A stretch of 64,000 nt of DNA from Lachnospiraceae bacterium (lineage in GTDB: Bacteria; Bacillota; Clostridia; Lachnospirales; Lachnospiraceae): the NCBI GenBank assembly GCA_009774245.1, contig VSNM01000002.1:124001-188000 (forward strand), written 5' to 3'. The translations under genes were made by a program, and so were the position numbers. The notes beneath the pieces are model-generated. The model was not told where the DNA came from, made no database searches, and saw nothing but the letters and a program-made list of their open reading frames with translations. Below, piece after piece: positions 63,578 to 64,000 of this stretch. The stretch's first letter is position 1; each line of letters opens with the position of its first letter.

Positions 63578-63605
63578 AATTCTTATTCTCCCCTTCTGTC
63601 TACAT

Positions 63606-63633
63606 CTTATATCTTCTACGTTAACTCTTTCAA
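63606..63633 (-). promoter_or_regulatory. Candidate promoter of the sulfate operon
   Basis: Minus strand: TTGAAA (63628-63633), 16-base spacer, TATAAG (63606-63611), about 30 bases before the sbp start. No riboswitch-like fold or clear operator was seen between it and the gene. Confidence 0.45.
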
Positions 63634-63681
63634 TCTGCTAGAAAACAGACCATTCACATCCTTTACACCTCCGTAATGCAC

Positions 63682-63735
63682 AAAAACCCAATGCAAAGTA
63701 TTTCATATCACACTGACTGCATACTTTACATTGGG
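63682..63735 (-). terminator. Hairpin with T run upstream of the sulfate operon
   Basis: Minus strand: a 15-bp stem with one mismatch (63721-63735 and 63687-63701), core CCCAATG/CATTGGG, followed by five T (63682-63686). It could end transcription from the upstream gene or act as an attenuator for the sulfate operon. Confidence 0.6.
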
Positions 63736-63758
63736 ATTGTGTTGCCTGTTATTCAATT

Positions 63759-63923
63759 CCAGTACAGCATTACATTAATAATCGAGTAATATGTACCTGC
63801 CCTTTGCGCCAGTACTGCGTTGTCGTCAGTCACCGTAGCCACCGCTACGCCTCCTTCCTCCGCCTTGTCCTGACACAAAATTCAGGCACCTATTACTCCG
63901 AAATTAATGCAATGCTGTACTAG
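63759..63923. repeat. Long imperfect inverted repeat (MITE-like or structured element)
   Basis: Two 41-base arms, 63759-63799 and 63883-63923, pair with few mismatches (AGTACAGCATT and AATGCTGTACT at the outer ends). The 83-base middle holds GC-rich sub-repeats such as CCGTAGCCACCGCTACG. No open frame is supported in it. With the terminator and promoter it fills the 350-bp gap between sbp and the next gene. Confidence 0.65.
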
Positions 63924-63928
63924 TGGTA

Positions 63929-64000
63929 TCATTTCCAATACGCCTGTATAAGTTCTTCCGCTTCTTTGTCATCCTTGTCAAATTCTTCCATGATTGACTT
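63929..64000 (-). CDS. C-terminal end of an unidentified protein (partial)
   Basis: The last 23 codons of a minus-strand gene run off the window: MEEFDKDDKEAEELIQAYWK at the end, then TGA at 63929-63931. The tail is acidic and helical. Too short to identify; called real because it is read cleanly to a stop at the edge of the repeat element. Confidence 0.5.
   Translation of the reverse strand, partial: KSIMEEFDKDDKEAEELIQAYWK

Noticed and set aside
63630..63653. Possible seven-residue leader peptide (MVCFLAD) before the sulfate operon
   Set aside because: Only one Cys, a poorly spaced ribosome-binding site, and the likely promoter overlaps its end, so a cysteine attenuator is not supported.

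Overview
The window reads like the chromosome of an anaerobic Firmicute, most likely a Lachnospiraceae-type Clostridium. The reasons are strong AGGAGG-type ribosome-binding sites (with several TTG and GTG starts they support), a lipoprotein solute-binding protein, an AAA-ATPase/PD-(D/E)XK gene of the kind that multiplies in these genomes, and palindromic repeats between genes. This placement is inference; no rRNA or other marker is present. Apart from one sensor-kinase gene, every gene lies on the minus strand. I saw no tRNA, rRNA, CRISPR array or insertion sequence.

Layout from left to right: (1) 0-3.3 kb, a plus-strand hybrid histidine kinase, converging on (2) 3.3-10.3 kb, a two-gene operon of an MMPL/RND-type exporter and a very large anchored GLUG/coiled-coil surface protein, read from a clear promoter overlapped by operator-like palindromes. 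(3) 10.5-54 kb, a giant surface-glycan locus. (4) 54-57 kb, two accessory genes, a PD-(D/E)XK AAA-ATPase and an unknown protein, whose promoters share 29 identical bases. (5) 57.2-63.6 kb, a sulfate uptake and activation operon (sbp-cysT-cysD-cysNC-cysW-cysA). (6) 63.6-64 kb, a regulatory and repeat region and the tail of one more gene.

The glycan locus encodes four modified-sugar routes. A UDP-HexNAc 4-epimerase, a UDP-HexNAc 6-dehydrogenase and a glutamine-dependent amidotransferase would give a hexosaminuronic acid and probably its amide. A PglF-like dehydratase, an aminotransferase, a phosphoglycosyltransferase, an ATP-grasp ligase and a PglA-like transferase would start the chain on a 4-amino-sugar. 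A WecE aminotransferase plus a GNAT enzyme would make dTDP-Fuc4NAc. A complete pseudaminic acid set (PseB, C, H, G, I, F) is joined by a PIG-L deacetylase and a formyltransferase, pointing to an N-formylated nonulosonate. Assembly genes include five GT4 enzymes, two GT2 enzymes, several GT-C-like membrane proteins, an O-antigen-ligase-like protein, an MBOAT/SGNH O-acylation pair, an acyltransferase-3/GT-C fusion and a PglK-like ABC flippase. No Wzx or Wzz was seen.

The least explained features are a dispersed double-hairpin element in four near-full copies with compensating base changes in its stems, a promoter signature shared by three neighbouring transcription units, an AT-rich two-gene cassette with its own promoter and terminator inside the glycan locus, and two further large structured non-coding elements. 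Start sites were chosen from ribosome-binding-site spacing and differ from the longest open frame in many cases; each entry says why.
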